Shown: one piece after another, positions 8,365 through 16,377 of the stretch
How positions within the stretch are numbered: position 1 is the first letter of the stretch
How the letters are laid out: each line of letters opens with the position of its first letter
Source of the DNA: Aestuariivita sp.
GTDB lineage: Bacteria; Pseudomonadota; Alphaproteobacteria; Rhodobacterales; Rhodobacteraceae
DNA: 64,000 nt
Reading direction: 5' to 3'
NCBI GenBank assembly: GCA_018401465.1
Contig: JAGYKE010000004.1
Location: forward strand, 1,829,857 to 1,893,856
The notes under the pieces: generated by a model
The model's database searches: none
What the model was told of the DNA's origin: nothing
Seen by the model: only the letters and a program-made list of their open reading frames with translations
Program-made: the position numbers and the translations under genes

Positions 8365-9903
8365 GTGACGGACGGAAATGCAGCCCTTTGGTTCGTCGAC
8401 CGCCATCCGCGCGAAGGGCGCGGTGCCAAGACCGCCTTCCGCGAGGCATGGGACGGCGGGCGCGATCTGAGCTTTGACGCGCTGGCCGAAGGGTCGGCCC
8501 GGTTCGCGGGCGCACTTGCCCGGGCGGGCGTGCGGCGCGAGGAACGGCTTGCGATGATCGTGCTCGACCAGATCGAGTTTCCGGTCGTGTTCTGGGGCGC
8601 GCTCAAGGCGGGCGTGCAGCCCATCGCCATCAACACGCTGTTGTCCACCGATCTTTATCGCGCGATCCTGACCGACAGCCGCGCCGCCATCGCTGTGGTG
8701 AGCTTTGAGCTTCTCCCCGTCGTCCTGCCTGCGCTGCGCGAGGCCCCCGACCTGCGTGAGATCGTCGTGATCGGCGGCGACACGCCCGAAGGGGCCGCGT
8801 CCTTCGCCGCCTTCACCGACGGGGCCCCGGCGCTGGCGCCGGTCGCCTGTTCCGGCGACGAGGTGGCGTTCTGGCTCTATTCCTCGGGGTCGACCGGGGC
8901 GCCCAAGGGGGTGCGGCATGTCCATGACGCCCTGCGGGTGACCTGCGACACCTATGGCACACAGGTGCTGGGCATCGCGGAGAACGATCTGGTCTATTCG
9001 GCGGCGAAGCTCTTCTTCGCCTACGGGATGGGCAACGGCATGTCCTTTCCGCTCTCGGTTGGGGCGACGGCGCTTTTGTACAACCAGCGGCCGACGCCCG
9101 ACGCGGTCACGCAGATCCTCTCTGCGCACCGGCCCACGATCTATTGCGGGGTGCCCACGCTTTATGCCGCGCTGATCCACAAGTGGGAGGCCGACGGCAC
9201 CCACCCGGACGCGCCCTTGCGCACCTGCATCTCGGCGGGCGAGGCGCTGCCGGCGGAAATCGGGCGCAAGTGGAAACAGGTCTGGGGCGTCGACATCATG
9301 GACGGTGTGGGTTCGACCGAGATGCTGCACATCTTCCTGTCGAACCGCCCGGGCGATGTCGCCTATGGCACTTCTGGGACGGCGGTGCCGGGATATGACC
9401 TGCGCCTTGTGGACGAAACCGGTGCCGAAGTCGGTGTCGGCGAAGTGGGCGAATTGCTGGTGCGCGGGCGGTCGGCGGCGGCCGATTACTGGAACAAGCG
9501 CGACAAGTCGCGCGCGACGTTCGAGGGCGAATGGACGCGCACGGGCGACAAGTATGAACGCGACGCGTCCGGCCGCTACGTCTATTGCGGGCGCACCGAC
9601 GACATGTTCAAGGTCTCAGGGATATGGGTCAGCCCGTTCGAGATCGAACAGGCGCTGGTCGAACACCCCGCCGTGCTGGAAGCCGCCGTCGTCGCCCACC
9701 GAGACGACGACAACCTCGAAAAACCCAAGGCCTTCGTCGTGCTGAAGGACGGGGCAGGGGAGGCGGCGCTGGCCGAGCTGAAGGAATTCATCAAGGAGCG
9801 CATCGGCAAGTGGAAATATCCCCGCTGGGTCGAGGTGGTCGATGATCTGCCCAAGACCGCGACCGGCAAGATCCAGCGCTTCAAGCTGAGGACGGGCGCA
9901 TGA
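8365..9903 (+). CDS. Benzoate-CoA ligase
   Basis: This is a 512-residue ATP-dependent aryl-CoA ligase. The loop YSSGSTGAPKGVRHVH (about residues 172-187), the segment SAAKLFFAYGMGNG, which is characteristic of benzoate-CoA ligases, GVGSTEMLHIFLSN and the C-terminal lysine motif PKTATGKIQRFKL are present. It produces benzoyl-CoA, the substrate of the box enzymes encoded 2 kb downstream. The GTG at 8365 is chosen because a strong AGGGGAGGAA ribosome binding site precedes it (8350-8359); extending further upstream would cover the operator region. The stop overlaps the next ATG by 4 bp. Confidence 0.92.
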   Translation: MTDGNAALWFVDRHPREGRGAKTAFREAWDGGRDLSFDALAEGSARFAGALARAGVRREERLAMIVLDQIEFPVVFWGALKAGVQPIAINTLLSTDLYRAILTDSRAAIAVVSFELLPVVLPALREAPDLREIVVIGGDTPEGAASFAAFTDGAPALAPVACSGDEVAFWLYSSGSTGAPKGVRHVHDALRVTCDTYGTQVLGIAENDLVYSAAKLFFAYGMGNGMSFPLSVGATALLYNQRPTPDAVTQILSAHRPTIYCGVPTLYAALIHKWEADGTHPDAPLRTCISAGEALPAEIGRKWKQVWGVDIMDGVGSTEMLHIFLSNRPGDVAYGTSGTAVPGYDLRLVDETGAEVGVGEVGELLVRGRSAAADYWNKRDKSRATFEGEWTRTGDKYERDASGRYVYCGRTDDMFKVSGIWVSPFEIEQALVEHPAVLEAAVVAHRDDDNLEKPKAFVVLKDGAGEAALAELKEFIKERIGKWKYPRWVEVVDDLPKTATGKIQRFKLRTGA

Positions 9904-10718
9904 GTGCGCCTTGGGTCGCGTCGGGTCGTCTGACGGCGGGCGGCAAGGCGCTTGAAAACGCCTGCCATGGGCCCGCGCCCGACACCGCGCCGACGCTGGT
10001 TCTTCTGCACGAAGGTCTGGGTTGCATCGCGCTCTGGCGCGATCTCCCGGCTGTGCTGGCCGAGGCCACGGGCTTCGGCGTTTTCGTCTATTCCCGCGCG
10101 GGCTATGGCCAGTCCGACCCCTGCGACCTGCCGCGCCCGCTTGACTACATGACGCGCGAGGCGGTCGAGGTTCTGCCGCAGGTGCTGGACGCGATCGGGT
10201 TCGAGCGCGGCGTGCTGGTCGGCCACAGCGACGGCGCGACCATCGCCGCGATCCATGCGGGCAGCATTGCCGACACCCGCGTGCGCGGCATCGTGCTGAT
10301 GGCGCCGCATGTCTTCACCGAAGACATGGGGCTGGCCCAGATCGCTCAGGCGAAGACCGCCTATGACACCGGCGACCTGCGCGCGCGGCTGGCCAAGTAT
10401 CACGCCGATCCCGATTGCGCCTTCCGCGGCTGGAACGACGCTTGGCTTGCCCCGGGGTTCCGGGACTGGAACGTGTCCGACGTGATCGATTATGTCCGCG
10501 TGCCCATCCTCGCCATCCAGGGGCGGCAGGACCAGTACGGTACGCTGGCCCAGATCGACGAGATCGCCTCGCGCAGCTATGCCCCTGTCGACACGCTGAT
10601 CCTTGACGAGTGCCGCCATGTCCCCTTCGCCGACCAGCCGGACGCCGTGCGCAATGCCATCGTTGACTACTGCACCCGCCTGACCCGGATCGAGGCGGCG
10701 AGGGCGACCGGCCTGTGA
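9900..10718 (+). CDS. Alpha/beta-hydrolase, probable acyl-CoA thioesterase or lactonase of the benzoate operon
   Basis: This is a 272-residue alpha/beta-hydrolase. The oxyanion region LVLLHEGLGCIALWRDLP (about 33-50), the nucleophile elbow VLVGHSDGA (Ser about 110), an Asp in QGRQDQYG and the late His in DECRHVPFADQP give a complete triad. It is translationally coupled to benzoate-CoA ligase (ATGA). In several box clusters such hydrolases accompany the pathway; a benzoyl-CoA thioesterase that prevents CoA trapping is one likely role, and a hydrolase for a ring-opened intermediate another. The substrate is not determined by the sequence. Confidence 0.75.
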   Translation: MSAPWVASGRLTAGGKALENACHGPAPDTAPTLVLLHEGLGCIALWRDLPAVLAEATGFGVFVYSRAGYGQSDPCDLPRPLDYMTREAVEVLPQVLDAIGFERGVLVGHSDGATIAAIHAGSIADTRVRGIVLMAPHVFTEDMGLAQIAQAKTAYDTGDLRARLAKYHADPDCAFRGWNDAWLAPGFRDWNVSDVIDYVRVPILAIQGRQDQYGTLAQIDEIASRSYAPVDTLILDECRHVPFADQPDAVRNAIVDYCTRLTRIEAARATGL

Positions 10719-11161
10719 CAGCGGGCGCGCCGTTCCATCCGACCCATGCTTATGTGCCCGGGCGGACGCCGCGCCACCCCGAAGGCACCTTCGACGCCCT
10801 CCGCGACACCGCACGCGCAGGCGACACACCTGATGCACTGGCGCAGTCGGCTGCCTTCCGGGCGGGTCTGCACTATCTCGACACCGGTTTTTATTGGGAG
10901 GCGCACGAGGTCCTTGAATCCGTGTGGATGGCGCTCCCGTATGGCAGCGCCGAACGGTTCTTCGTGCAGGCGCTGATCCAGCTCGCCAACGGGCGGCTCA
11001 AGCTGGTGATGGAGCGCCCCAAGGCCGCGCTGCGGCTTGCGCTCATCGCGCGCGACCATCTGGGCGATTCCCTCGCCCGGGCCCGGGTGATGGATCAGCC
11101 CGTCGCCACGGTCGCCCGGGCCATCGATGATCTCGAAAGACAGGCAAAAAATGCTATATAA
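10715..11161 (+). CDS. DUF309 family protein
   Basis: This 148-residue protein carries the DUF309 core, seen as HYLDTGFYWEAHEVLESVW (about residues 52-70) followed by ERFFVQALIQLANGRLKL. Members are small all-helical proteins of unknown biochemical function; the E-x2-H pattern resembles a metal or polar active-site cluster. It starts at a GTG that overlaps the hydrolase stop (GTGA), so it is the third gene of the benzoate-CoA ligase operon. Its stop codon lies within the first boxC-type operator element. Confidence 0.8.
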   Translation: MTAGAPFHPTHAYVPGRTPRHPEGTFDALRDTARAGDTPDALAQSAAFRAGLHYLDTGFYWEAHEVLESVWMALPYGSAERFFVQALIQLANGRLKLVMERPKAALRLALIARDHLGDSLARARVMDQPVATVARAIDDLERQAKNAI

Positions 11162-11247
11162 TGCAATAAATGCAGTGAAACTCAGGCCGGCGCCTCTGCA
11201 AAAGCCCAGATTCCCGAGAAATTTTTGCTTTATGATGCAATAATGCG
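11153..11247. promoter_or_regulatory. boxC promoter region with two TGCAATA operators
   Basis: Two related elements precede boxC: GCTATATAATGCAATA continuing into AATGCAG (from 11153) and GCTTTATGATGCAATA continuing into ATGCG (from 11227). They share GC-N4-TA-N-ATGCAATA with the element at 8223, which precedes benzoate-CoA ligase. They are about 74 bp apart, seven helical turns, compatible with cooperative binding by one regulator, presumably BoxR-like and encoded outside the window. The arrangement indicates co-regulation of the two operons. Confidence 0.6.
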
Positions 11248-11304
11248 TTTACTCATCGTTCGGCAGGCCCTATGGTCTGGCCAAGCTTTGGGGAGGAGGA
11301 TCCC

Positions 11305-12957
11305 ATGACCAAGATGATCGATTTCCAGACGGACCCGTCGCGGTACCGCCACTGGCGCGTCGAATATGACGGACCTGTCGCGCGTCTCGTCATGGATGTG
11401 GATGAGAACGGCGGCCTGTTCGAAGGCTACCAGCTCAAGCTCAACTCCTACGATCTGGGCGTCGATATCGAGCTGAACGACATCGTCCAGCGCATGCGGT
11501 TTGAGCACCCCGAGGTGAAGGTGGTCGTGATGCAGTCGGGCAAGGACAAGGTCTTCTGCGCCGGCGCCAACATCCGCATGCTGGGCGGCGCCGCCCACAG
11601 CCACAAGGTGAACTTCTGCAAGTTCACCAACGAGACCCGCAACGCCTATGAGGCGGCGGAAGAGGAATCGGGCCAGAAATACATCGCGGCCATCAAGGGT
11701 GCCTGCGCCGGGGGCGGCTATGAACTGGCGCTCGCCTGCAACCACATCATGCTGACCGATGACAGCGCGTCCGCCGTGGGCCTGCCGGAAGTGCCGCTTC
11801 TGGCCGTGCTGCCCGGGACAGGCGGGCTGACCCGCGTCACCGACAAGCGCAAGGTGCGCCGCGATCTGGCCGACATCTTCTGTTCGATCGAAGAGGGCGT
11901 GAAGGGCCAGCGCGCCAAGGACTGGCGTCTGGTGGACGAGGTCATCCCGAATTCGAAGTTCGACGAAACCGTCACCGCCCGCGCCCGCGAATTCGCCGCC
12001 GCATCGAAGAAGCCCGACGTGGCGAAGGGTATCGCGCTCGGTCCCCTGAACCGCAAGATCACTGACAACGCCGTGACCTATGACCTGGTCGAGGTCGATC
12101 TCGACCGCGCCGCGCGCCGCGCCACGATCACGCTCAAGGGCCCCGAGGGCGACGCCCCCGCCGACATGGCCGCGTTCGAAGCGCAGGGCGATCAGGCCTA
12201 CATGCTGAAGCTCTGCCGCGAACTGGAAGACGCGATCTTGCATCTGCGCCTGAACGAGATGGAGGCGGGTCTCTGGATCTTCCGCACGCAGGGCGACGCG
12301 GAAGCGATCGCCGCGCATGAGGCGGTCCTTGGCGAAGATCACTGGCTTGCCCACGAAGTGCGCCAGTACTGGAAGCGCACGCTCAAGCGGGTCGACGTGA
12401 CCTCGCGCTCTCTCGCCGCCTTCGTCGAGCACGGGTCGTGCTTCGCCGGGGTGCTGGCGGAACTGCTGTTCTCGGTCGACCGGACCTACATGATGGAAGG
12501 CGAATTCGACGGCGACAACCGCCCGATGGCGGCGATCACGCTGACCGACGCGAATTTCGGCCCCTATCCGATGGCCAACGGCCTGACGCGCCTGCAGACG
12601 CGGTTCCTCGGCGAACCCGACTGCGTCGACGCCGCGAAGGGCCACATCGGCGAGGCGCTCGAGGCGGACGAGGCGAATGATCTGGGCCTTGTCACCATGA
12701 TCCTCGACGACATCGACTGGGAAGACGAAGTGCGCATCTTCATGGAAGAACGCGCGTCCTTCAGCCCCGATGCGATGACGGGGATGGAAGCGAACCTGCG
12801 CTTCGCCGGGCCGGAAACCATGGAGACGCGCATCTTCGGCCGTCTCACCGCCTGGCAGAACTGGATCTTCAACCGGCCCAACGCGGTCGGCAAGGACGGC
12901 GCGCTGCAGCGCTACGGCACTGGCCTGCGCGGCGATTACAACATGGAACGCGTCTGA
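11305..12957 (+). CDS. boxC: 2,3-epoxybenzoyl-CoA dihydrolase (benzoyl-CoA-dihydrodiol lyase)
   Basis: BoxC is a large crotonase-superfamily enzyme that opens the ring of 2,3-epoxybenzoyl-CoA hydrolytically, giving 3,4-dehydroadipyl-CoA semialdehyde and formate. The 550-residue length is typical. An N-terminal crotonase domain shows KDKVFCAGANIRMLGG and IKGACAGGGYELALACNHI (about 130-148), then LPEVPLLAVLPGTGGLTRV. A second enoyl-CoA-hydratase-like part follows with SLAAFVEHGSCFAGVLAELL. The ATG at 11305 is preceded by GGGGAGGAGG. boxB follows after 106 bp. Expression is probably set by the operators at 11153-11247. Confidence 0.95.
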   Translation: MTKMIDFQTDPSRYRHWRVEYDGPVARLVMDVDENGGLFEGYQLKLNSYDLGVDIELNDIVQRMRFEHPEVKVVVMQSGKDKVFCAGANIRMLGGAAHSHKVNFCKFTNETRNAYEAAEEESGQKYIAAIKGACAGGGYELALACNHIMLTDDSASAVGLPEVPLLAVLPGTGGLTRVTDKRKVRRDLADIFCSIEEGVKGQRAKDWRLVDEVIPNSKFDETVTARAREFAAASKKPDVAKGIALGPLNRKITDNAVTYDLVEVDLDRAARRATITLKGPEGDAPADMAAFEAQGDQAYMLKLCRELEDAILHLRLNEMEAGLWIFRTQGDAEAIAAHEAVLGEDHWLAHEVRQYWKRTLKRVDVTSRSLAAFVEHGSCFAGVLAELLFSVDRTYMMEGEFDGDNRPMAAITLTDANFGPYPMANGLTRLQTRFLGEPDCVDAAKGHIGEALEADEANDLGLVTMILDDIDWEDEVRIFMEERASFSPDAMTGMEANLRFAGPETMETRIFGRLTAWQNWIFNRPNAVGKDGALQRYGTGLRGDYNMERV

Positions 12958-12966
12958 CGCGCCACC

Positions 12967-12986
12967 GGTGCGCGCCTGCGCGCACC
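12967..12986 (+). terminator. Stem-loop between boxC and boxB
   Basis: GGTGCGCG-CCTG-CGCGCACC forms a perfect 8-bp GC-rich stem just after the boxC stop. No T-run follows, so it more likely stabilises or attenuates the mRNA between two operon genes than stops transcription fully. Confidence 0.45.
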
Positions 12987-13063
12987 CTGCGGGACCCCGG
13001 AAGACGGTACCCGAATGCTAACCGTGGGGTGCGTGATGACACGCACCGTTGAGGAGAAAACCC

Positions 13064-14515
13064 ATGCTCGACCTGATCAATGTCAGCTATGACACCCGCA
13101 TCCCCAACAACGTGGGTCTGTCCGAGGACCGCAAGGTGCTCAAGGCGCTGGAAAAATGGCACCCCGGCTATCTGGACTGGTGGAACCGCCTGATCCCGCA
13201 GAACTTCCAGGAATCGATGGTCTACCTGCGCACCGCCGTCAGCGTCGACCCGAAGGGCTGGGCCAAGTTCGATTACGTCAAGATGCCGGACTACCGCTGG
13301 GGCGTCCTGCTTGCCCCGCAGGTGGACGGCCGCGTCATTCCCTGCGGCGAACACAAGGGCCAGCCGGCATGGCAGGAGGTTCCGGGCGAATACCGCAACC
13401 TGCTCAAGCGCCTGATCGTCATTCAGGGCGACACCGAGCCGGGATCGGTCGAACAGCAGCGCTTCCTCGGCCTGACCGCGCCGTCGCTCTATGACATGCG
13501 CAACCTGTTCCAGGTCAACGTGGAAGAAGGCCGCCACCTCTGGGCGATGGTCTACCTCCTGCAGAAGTATTTCGGCAAGGACGGCCGGGAAGAGGCCGAT
13601 GACCTGCTGCGCCGGTCGTCCGGTTCGGAAGAGGCCCCGCGCATGCTGGGCGCCTTCAACGAGGAAACGCCCGACTGGCTGTCGTTCTTCATGTTCACCT
13701 ACTTCACCGACCGTGACGGCAAGATGCAGCTGGAAAGCCTTGCGCAGTCGGGCTTCGACCCGCTGTCGCGCACCTGCCGCTTCATGCTGACGGAAGAAGC
13801 GCACCACATGTTCGTCGGCGAAACCGGCGTGGGCCGCACCATTCAGGCCACCGTCGAGGCGATGAACCGCGCCGGCATCACCGACCCTTACGCCGTGGGC
13901 CGCATCCGCGATCTGGGCGTGATCGATCTCCCCACGATCCAGAAGAAGCTGAACCTGCACTACACGCTCTCGCTCGACCTCTTCGGGCAGGAGATTTCCA
14001 CGAACGCCGCCAATGCCTTCAACGCAGGCATCAAGGGCCGTTACATGGAGCACCGGATAGACGACGATCACCGGCTTCAGCAAGACACCTACAAGGTGCT
14101 CGATCTGGTCGATGGCCGCATCGTCGAAAAGGACGTGCCCGCGCTCACCGCGATCAACATGCGCCTTCGTGACGATTATGTCCGCGACGCCGCGGGCGGG
14201 ATCGGGCGCTGGAACAAGATCATCGAGAAATCGGGCGTCGAGTTCGAGCTGAAGCTGCCGCATCAGGCCTTCAACCGCCAGATCGGCGTCTTCGCGGGCC
14301 ACAACTTCGATCCCGAAGGCAACCTTGTCTCGGGCGAGGAATTCGACCGCGGCCTGTCGAACTGGCTGCCGACCCGTGGCGACGGCGACTACATCCAGTC
14401 GCTGATGAAGCCCTGCTACGAGCCGGGCAAGTTCGCCAGCTGGATCGCGCCGCCGAAAGTCGGTATCGACAACAAGCCCGGCGACTTCGAATATGTGAAG
14501 TTGCACATGGCATGA
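13064..14515 (+). CDS. boxB: Benzoyl-CoA 2,3-epoxidase subunit BoxB
   Basis: BoxB is the di-iron oxygenase component that epoxidises benzoyl-CoA with O2 and electrons from BoxA. The 483-residue protein contains the clustered metal ligands NVEEGRHLW (Glu-Glu-x-x-His, residues 154-158) and MLTEEAHHMFVGETG (Glu244, Glu245, His247, His248), with the family stretch FTYFTDRDGKMQLESL between. The ATG at 13064 follows GAGGAG at good spacing; an upstream in-frame TTG at 13049 is unlikely. The operon order boxC-boxB-small gene-boxA fits aerobic benzoyl-CoA clusters of alphaproteobacteria. Confidence 0.95.
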   Translation: MLDLINVSYDTRIPNNVGLSEDRKVLKALEKWHPGYLDWWNRLIPQNFQESMVYLRTAVSVDPKGWAKFDYVKMPDYRWGVLLAPQVDGRVIPCGEHKGQPAWQEVPGEYRNLLKRLIVIQGDTEPGSVEQQRFLGLTAPSLYDMRNLFQVNVEEGRHLWAMVYLLQKYFGKDGREEADDLLRRSSGSEEAPRMLGAFNEETPDWLSFFMFTYFTDRDGKMQLESLAQSGFDPLSRTCRFMLTEEAHHMFVGETGVGRTIQATVEAMNRAGITDPYAVGRIRDLGVIDLPTIQKKLNLHYTLSLDLFGQEISTNAANAFNAGIKGRYMEHRIDDDHRLQQDTYKVLDLVDGRIVEKDVPALTAINMRLRDDYVRDAAGGIGRWNKIIEKSGVEFELKLPHQAFNRQIGVFAGHNFDPEGNLVSGEEFDRGLSNWLPTRGDGDYIQSLMKPCYEPGKFASWIAPPKVGIDNKPGDFEYVKLHMA

Positions 14516-14583
14516 CCGCCAGGCACGGGACCGGCCGGGGCCTGCACCCGCCGGTCCTGGCCGAACGCCAAGGAAACGCGACC

Positions 14584-14757
14584 ATGAAAATCGACCGCCT
14601 CGCGGCCTTCGCGCCGCGCACCCGCGCGCTGGCCACGGACCTCGCGCTTCTGAAGGGGCCCTGCGTGGGCTGCCCCGGCTGCGACGGGCTCTGCCGTGAG
14701 CTGATCGACATGCTGGTCCTGCCCGAGGCCGTGCTGAAGAAGGGGCACAAGGAATGA
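14584..14757 (+). CDS. Small cysteine-rich protein between boxB and boxA
   Basis: A 57-residue protein starting MKIDRLAAFAPRTRALATDL with a compact cysteine motif, LLKGPCVGCPGCDGLCRELI, that is Cys-x2-Cys-x2-Cys-x3-Cys at residues 27, 30, 33 and 37, the same spacing as a [4Fe-4S] ligand loop. The ATG at 14584 is favoured by AAGGA just upstream; an alternative ATG at 14512 overlapping the boxB stop would add 24 residues. Its stop overlaps the boxA ATG by 4 bp, so it is coupled to the ferredoxin-type reductase. I recognise no named family. Iron-sulfur delivery or electron transfer for BoxAB is a reasonable guess. Confidence 0.75.
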   Translation: MKIDRLAAFAPRTRALATDLALLKGPCVGCPGCDGLCRELIDMLVLPEAVLKKGHKE

Positions 14758-15938
14758 ACGCGCCGTTCAAGCAGCACCTGATCGATCCGGAAATCTGCAT
14801 CCGCTGCTATACCTGCGAGATGACCTGCCCGGTCGAGGCGATCGAACATGACGACAACAACGTCGTGGTGAACGCCGATCTGTGCAATTTCTGCATGGCC
14901 TGCATCCCGGTCTGCCCCACAGGGTCGATCGACGAATGGCGCGTCGTGGAAACCCGCGAGGCGGCCTACAGCCTTGGGGATCAGTACGGCTGGTCCGAAC
15001 TGCCCGAACAGGCCGACATCGCAGCCCCCGACGGCGCGGGCGAAGATGACCCCATCGCCGCCCTTCTGGCCGAGGCCCACAAGGGCGCGGGCGGCAAGGC
15101 CCGCGTGCCCGCCAGCGCATCGAAGCCGACGGTCAACCTTTATACCCTCGGCACTCCGGTCGAGGCGGTGGTGCAGGGCAATTACCGCCTGACCGACGAC
15201 CCCGACCATGACGTGCGCCACATCATCCTGGATTTCCAGGGAAAACCCTTCCCCTTCCTCGAAGGCCAGTCGCTGGGCATCATCCCGCCCGGGCTTGACG
15301 CCAAGGGCCAGCCGCACCTGCCGCGTCTCTATTCGGTGTCGAGCCCGCGCGACGGCGAACGCCCCGGCTATCACAACGTCTCGCTCACCGTGAAGCGGGA
15401 AGAGGGCGGCGTCTGCTCCACCTTCCTGTGCGACCTGCAGAAGGGCGACACGGTTCAGGTGACCGGCCCCTTCGGTGCCACGTTCCTGATGCCGACCGAC
15501 CCCGACGCGCGGCTTCTGATGATCTGCACCGGCACCGGGTCGGCGCCGATGCGCGCCTTCACCATGGCGCGCCAGCGCAATGTCGGCGCCAAGCCCGGCG
15601 GCATGGTCATGTTCTTCGGCGCCCGCACCCCCGGCAGCCTGCCCTATTTCGGGCCGCTCAATAAGGTGCCGGACGATCTTCTGGACAAACACCTTGTCTA
15701 CAGCCGCCTGCCCGGTCATGAGAAGGAATACGTGCAGGACCGCATGCGCGCCGAGGAAGACCTTGTCGCCGAAATGCTGCAGGACCCGCGCACGCATATC
15801 TTCATCTGCGGGCTCAGGGGCATGGAAGACGGCGTGGATCGGGCCTTTACCAACATCGCCGAAAGTTTCGGCCAGCAATGGACCGCGCTGCGCGACACGC
15901 TGCGCGAGGAGGGTCGTTATCACGTCGAAACCTACTGA
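14754..15938 (+). CDS. boxA: Benzoyl-CoA 2,3-epoxidase reductase subunit BoxA
   Basis: BoxA passes electrons from NADPH to BoxB. The 394-residue protein starts with a bacterial two-[4Fe-4S] ferredoxin domain: Cys15, 18, 21, 25 in CIRCYTCEMTCP and Cys44, 47, 50, 54 in CNFCMACIPVCP. A linker of about 70 residues leads to a ferredoxin-NADP reductase module with the FAD motif RLYSVSSPR, a CSTFLCDL segment and the nucleotide motif CTGTGSAPMRAF; the C terminus ends in RYHVETY as in plant-type FNRs. Translation is coupled to the preceding small Cys-rich gene. Confidence 0.95.
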   Translation: MNAPFKQHLIDPEICIRCYTCEMTCPVEAIEHDDNNVVVNADLCNFCMACIPVCPTGSIDEWRVVETREAAYSLGDQYGWSELPEQADIAAPDGAGEDDPIAALLAEAHKGAGGKARVPASASKPTVNLYTLGTPVEAVVQGNYRLTDDPDHDVRHIILDFQGKPFPFLEGQSLGIIPPGLDAKGQPHLPRLYSVSSPRDGERPGYHNVSLTVKREEGGVCSTFLCDLQKGDTVQVTGPFGATFLMPTDPDARLLMICTGTGSAPMRAFTMARQRNVGAKPGGMVMFFGARTPGSLPYFGPLNKVPDDLLDKHLVYSRLPGHEKEYVQDRMRAEEDLVAEMLQDPRTHIFICGLRGMEDGVDRAFTNIAESFGQQWTALRDTLREEGRYHVETY

Positions 15939-15939
15939 G

Positions 15940-16377
15940 ATGTCGCCCCGCCCGGGCAACGCGCATGTCCACGAGATCCGCGTGACCTGGGGCGACTGCG
16001 ACCCCGCCAAGATCGCCTATACCGCGCGCCTGCCTTGGTTCGCCCTCGACGCCATCAACGCGTGGTGGGAAGCCATGCTCGACGGCGACGGCTGGTTCCA
16101 GATGGAGCTTGACCGCAACATGGGCACGCCCTTCGTGCGGCTCGAGATGGATTTCCTGTCGCCCGTCACGCCGCGCCACCGGCTGATCTGCCACGTCTGG
16201 CCCGAACGGCTGGGTGAAACCTCGGTCACCTTCCGGGTGGACGGCGAACAGGACGGAAAGCTGTGCTTTTCCTCGCGGTCGGTCAGCGTCTTCACCCGCG
16301 CCGATGTCTTCCGCAAGATGACCCCGCCCGAGGACGTGCGCGCCGTCGTCACCCGCCATCTGCCGCAAGGTGGCTGA
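15940..16377 (+). CDS. 4-hydroxybenzoyl-CoA thioesterase family protein
   Basis: This 145-residue hot-dog-fold thioesterase begins one base after the boxA stop. The motif VTWGDCDPAKIAYTARLPWF (about residues 15-34) contains the Asp and helix start used by Pseudomonas-type 4-hydroxybenzoyl-CoA thioesterases. It probably hydrolyses aromatic CoA esters that accumulate in the operon's pathway, releasing CoA and, for example, 4-hydroxybenzoate. The actual acyl group is not fixed by sequence. It overlaps the following GTG-started gene by 8 bp. Confidence 0.85.
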   Translation: MSPRPGNAHVHEIRVTWGDCDPAKIAYTARLPWFALDAINAWWEAMLDGDGWFQMELDRNMGTPFVRLEMDFLSPVTPRHRLICHVWPERLGETSVTFRVDGEQDGKLCFSSRSVSVFTRADVFRKMTPPEDVRAVVTRHLPQGG

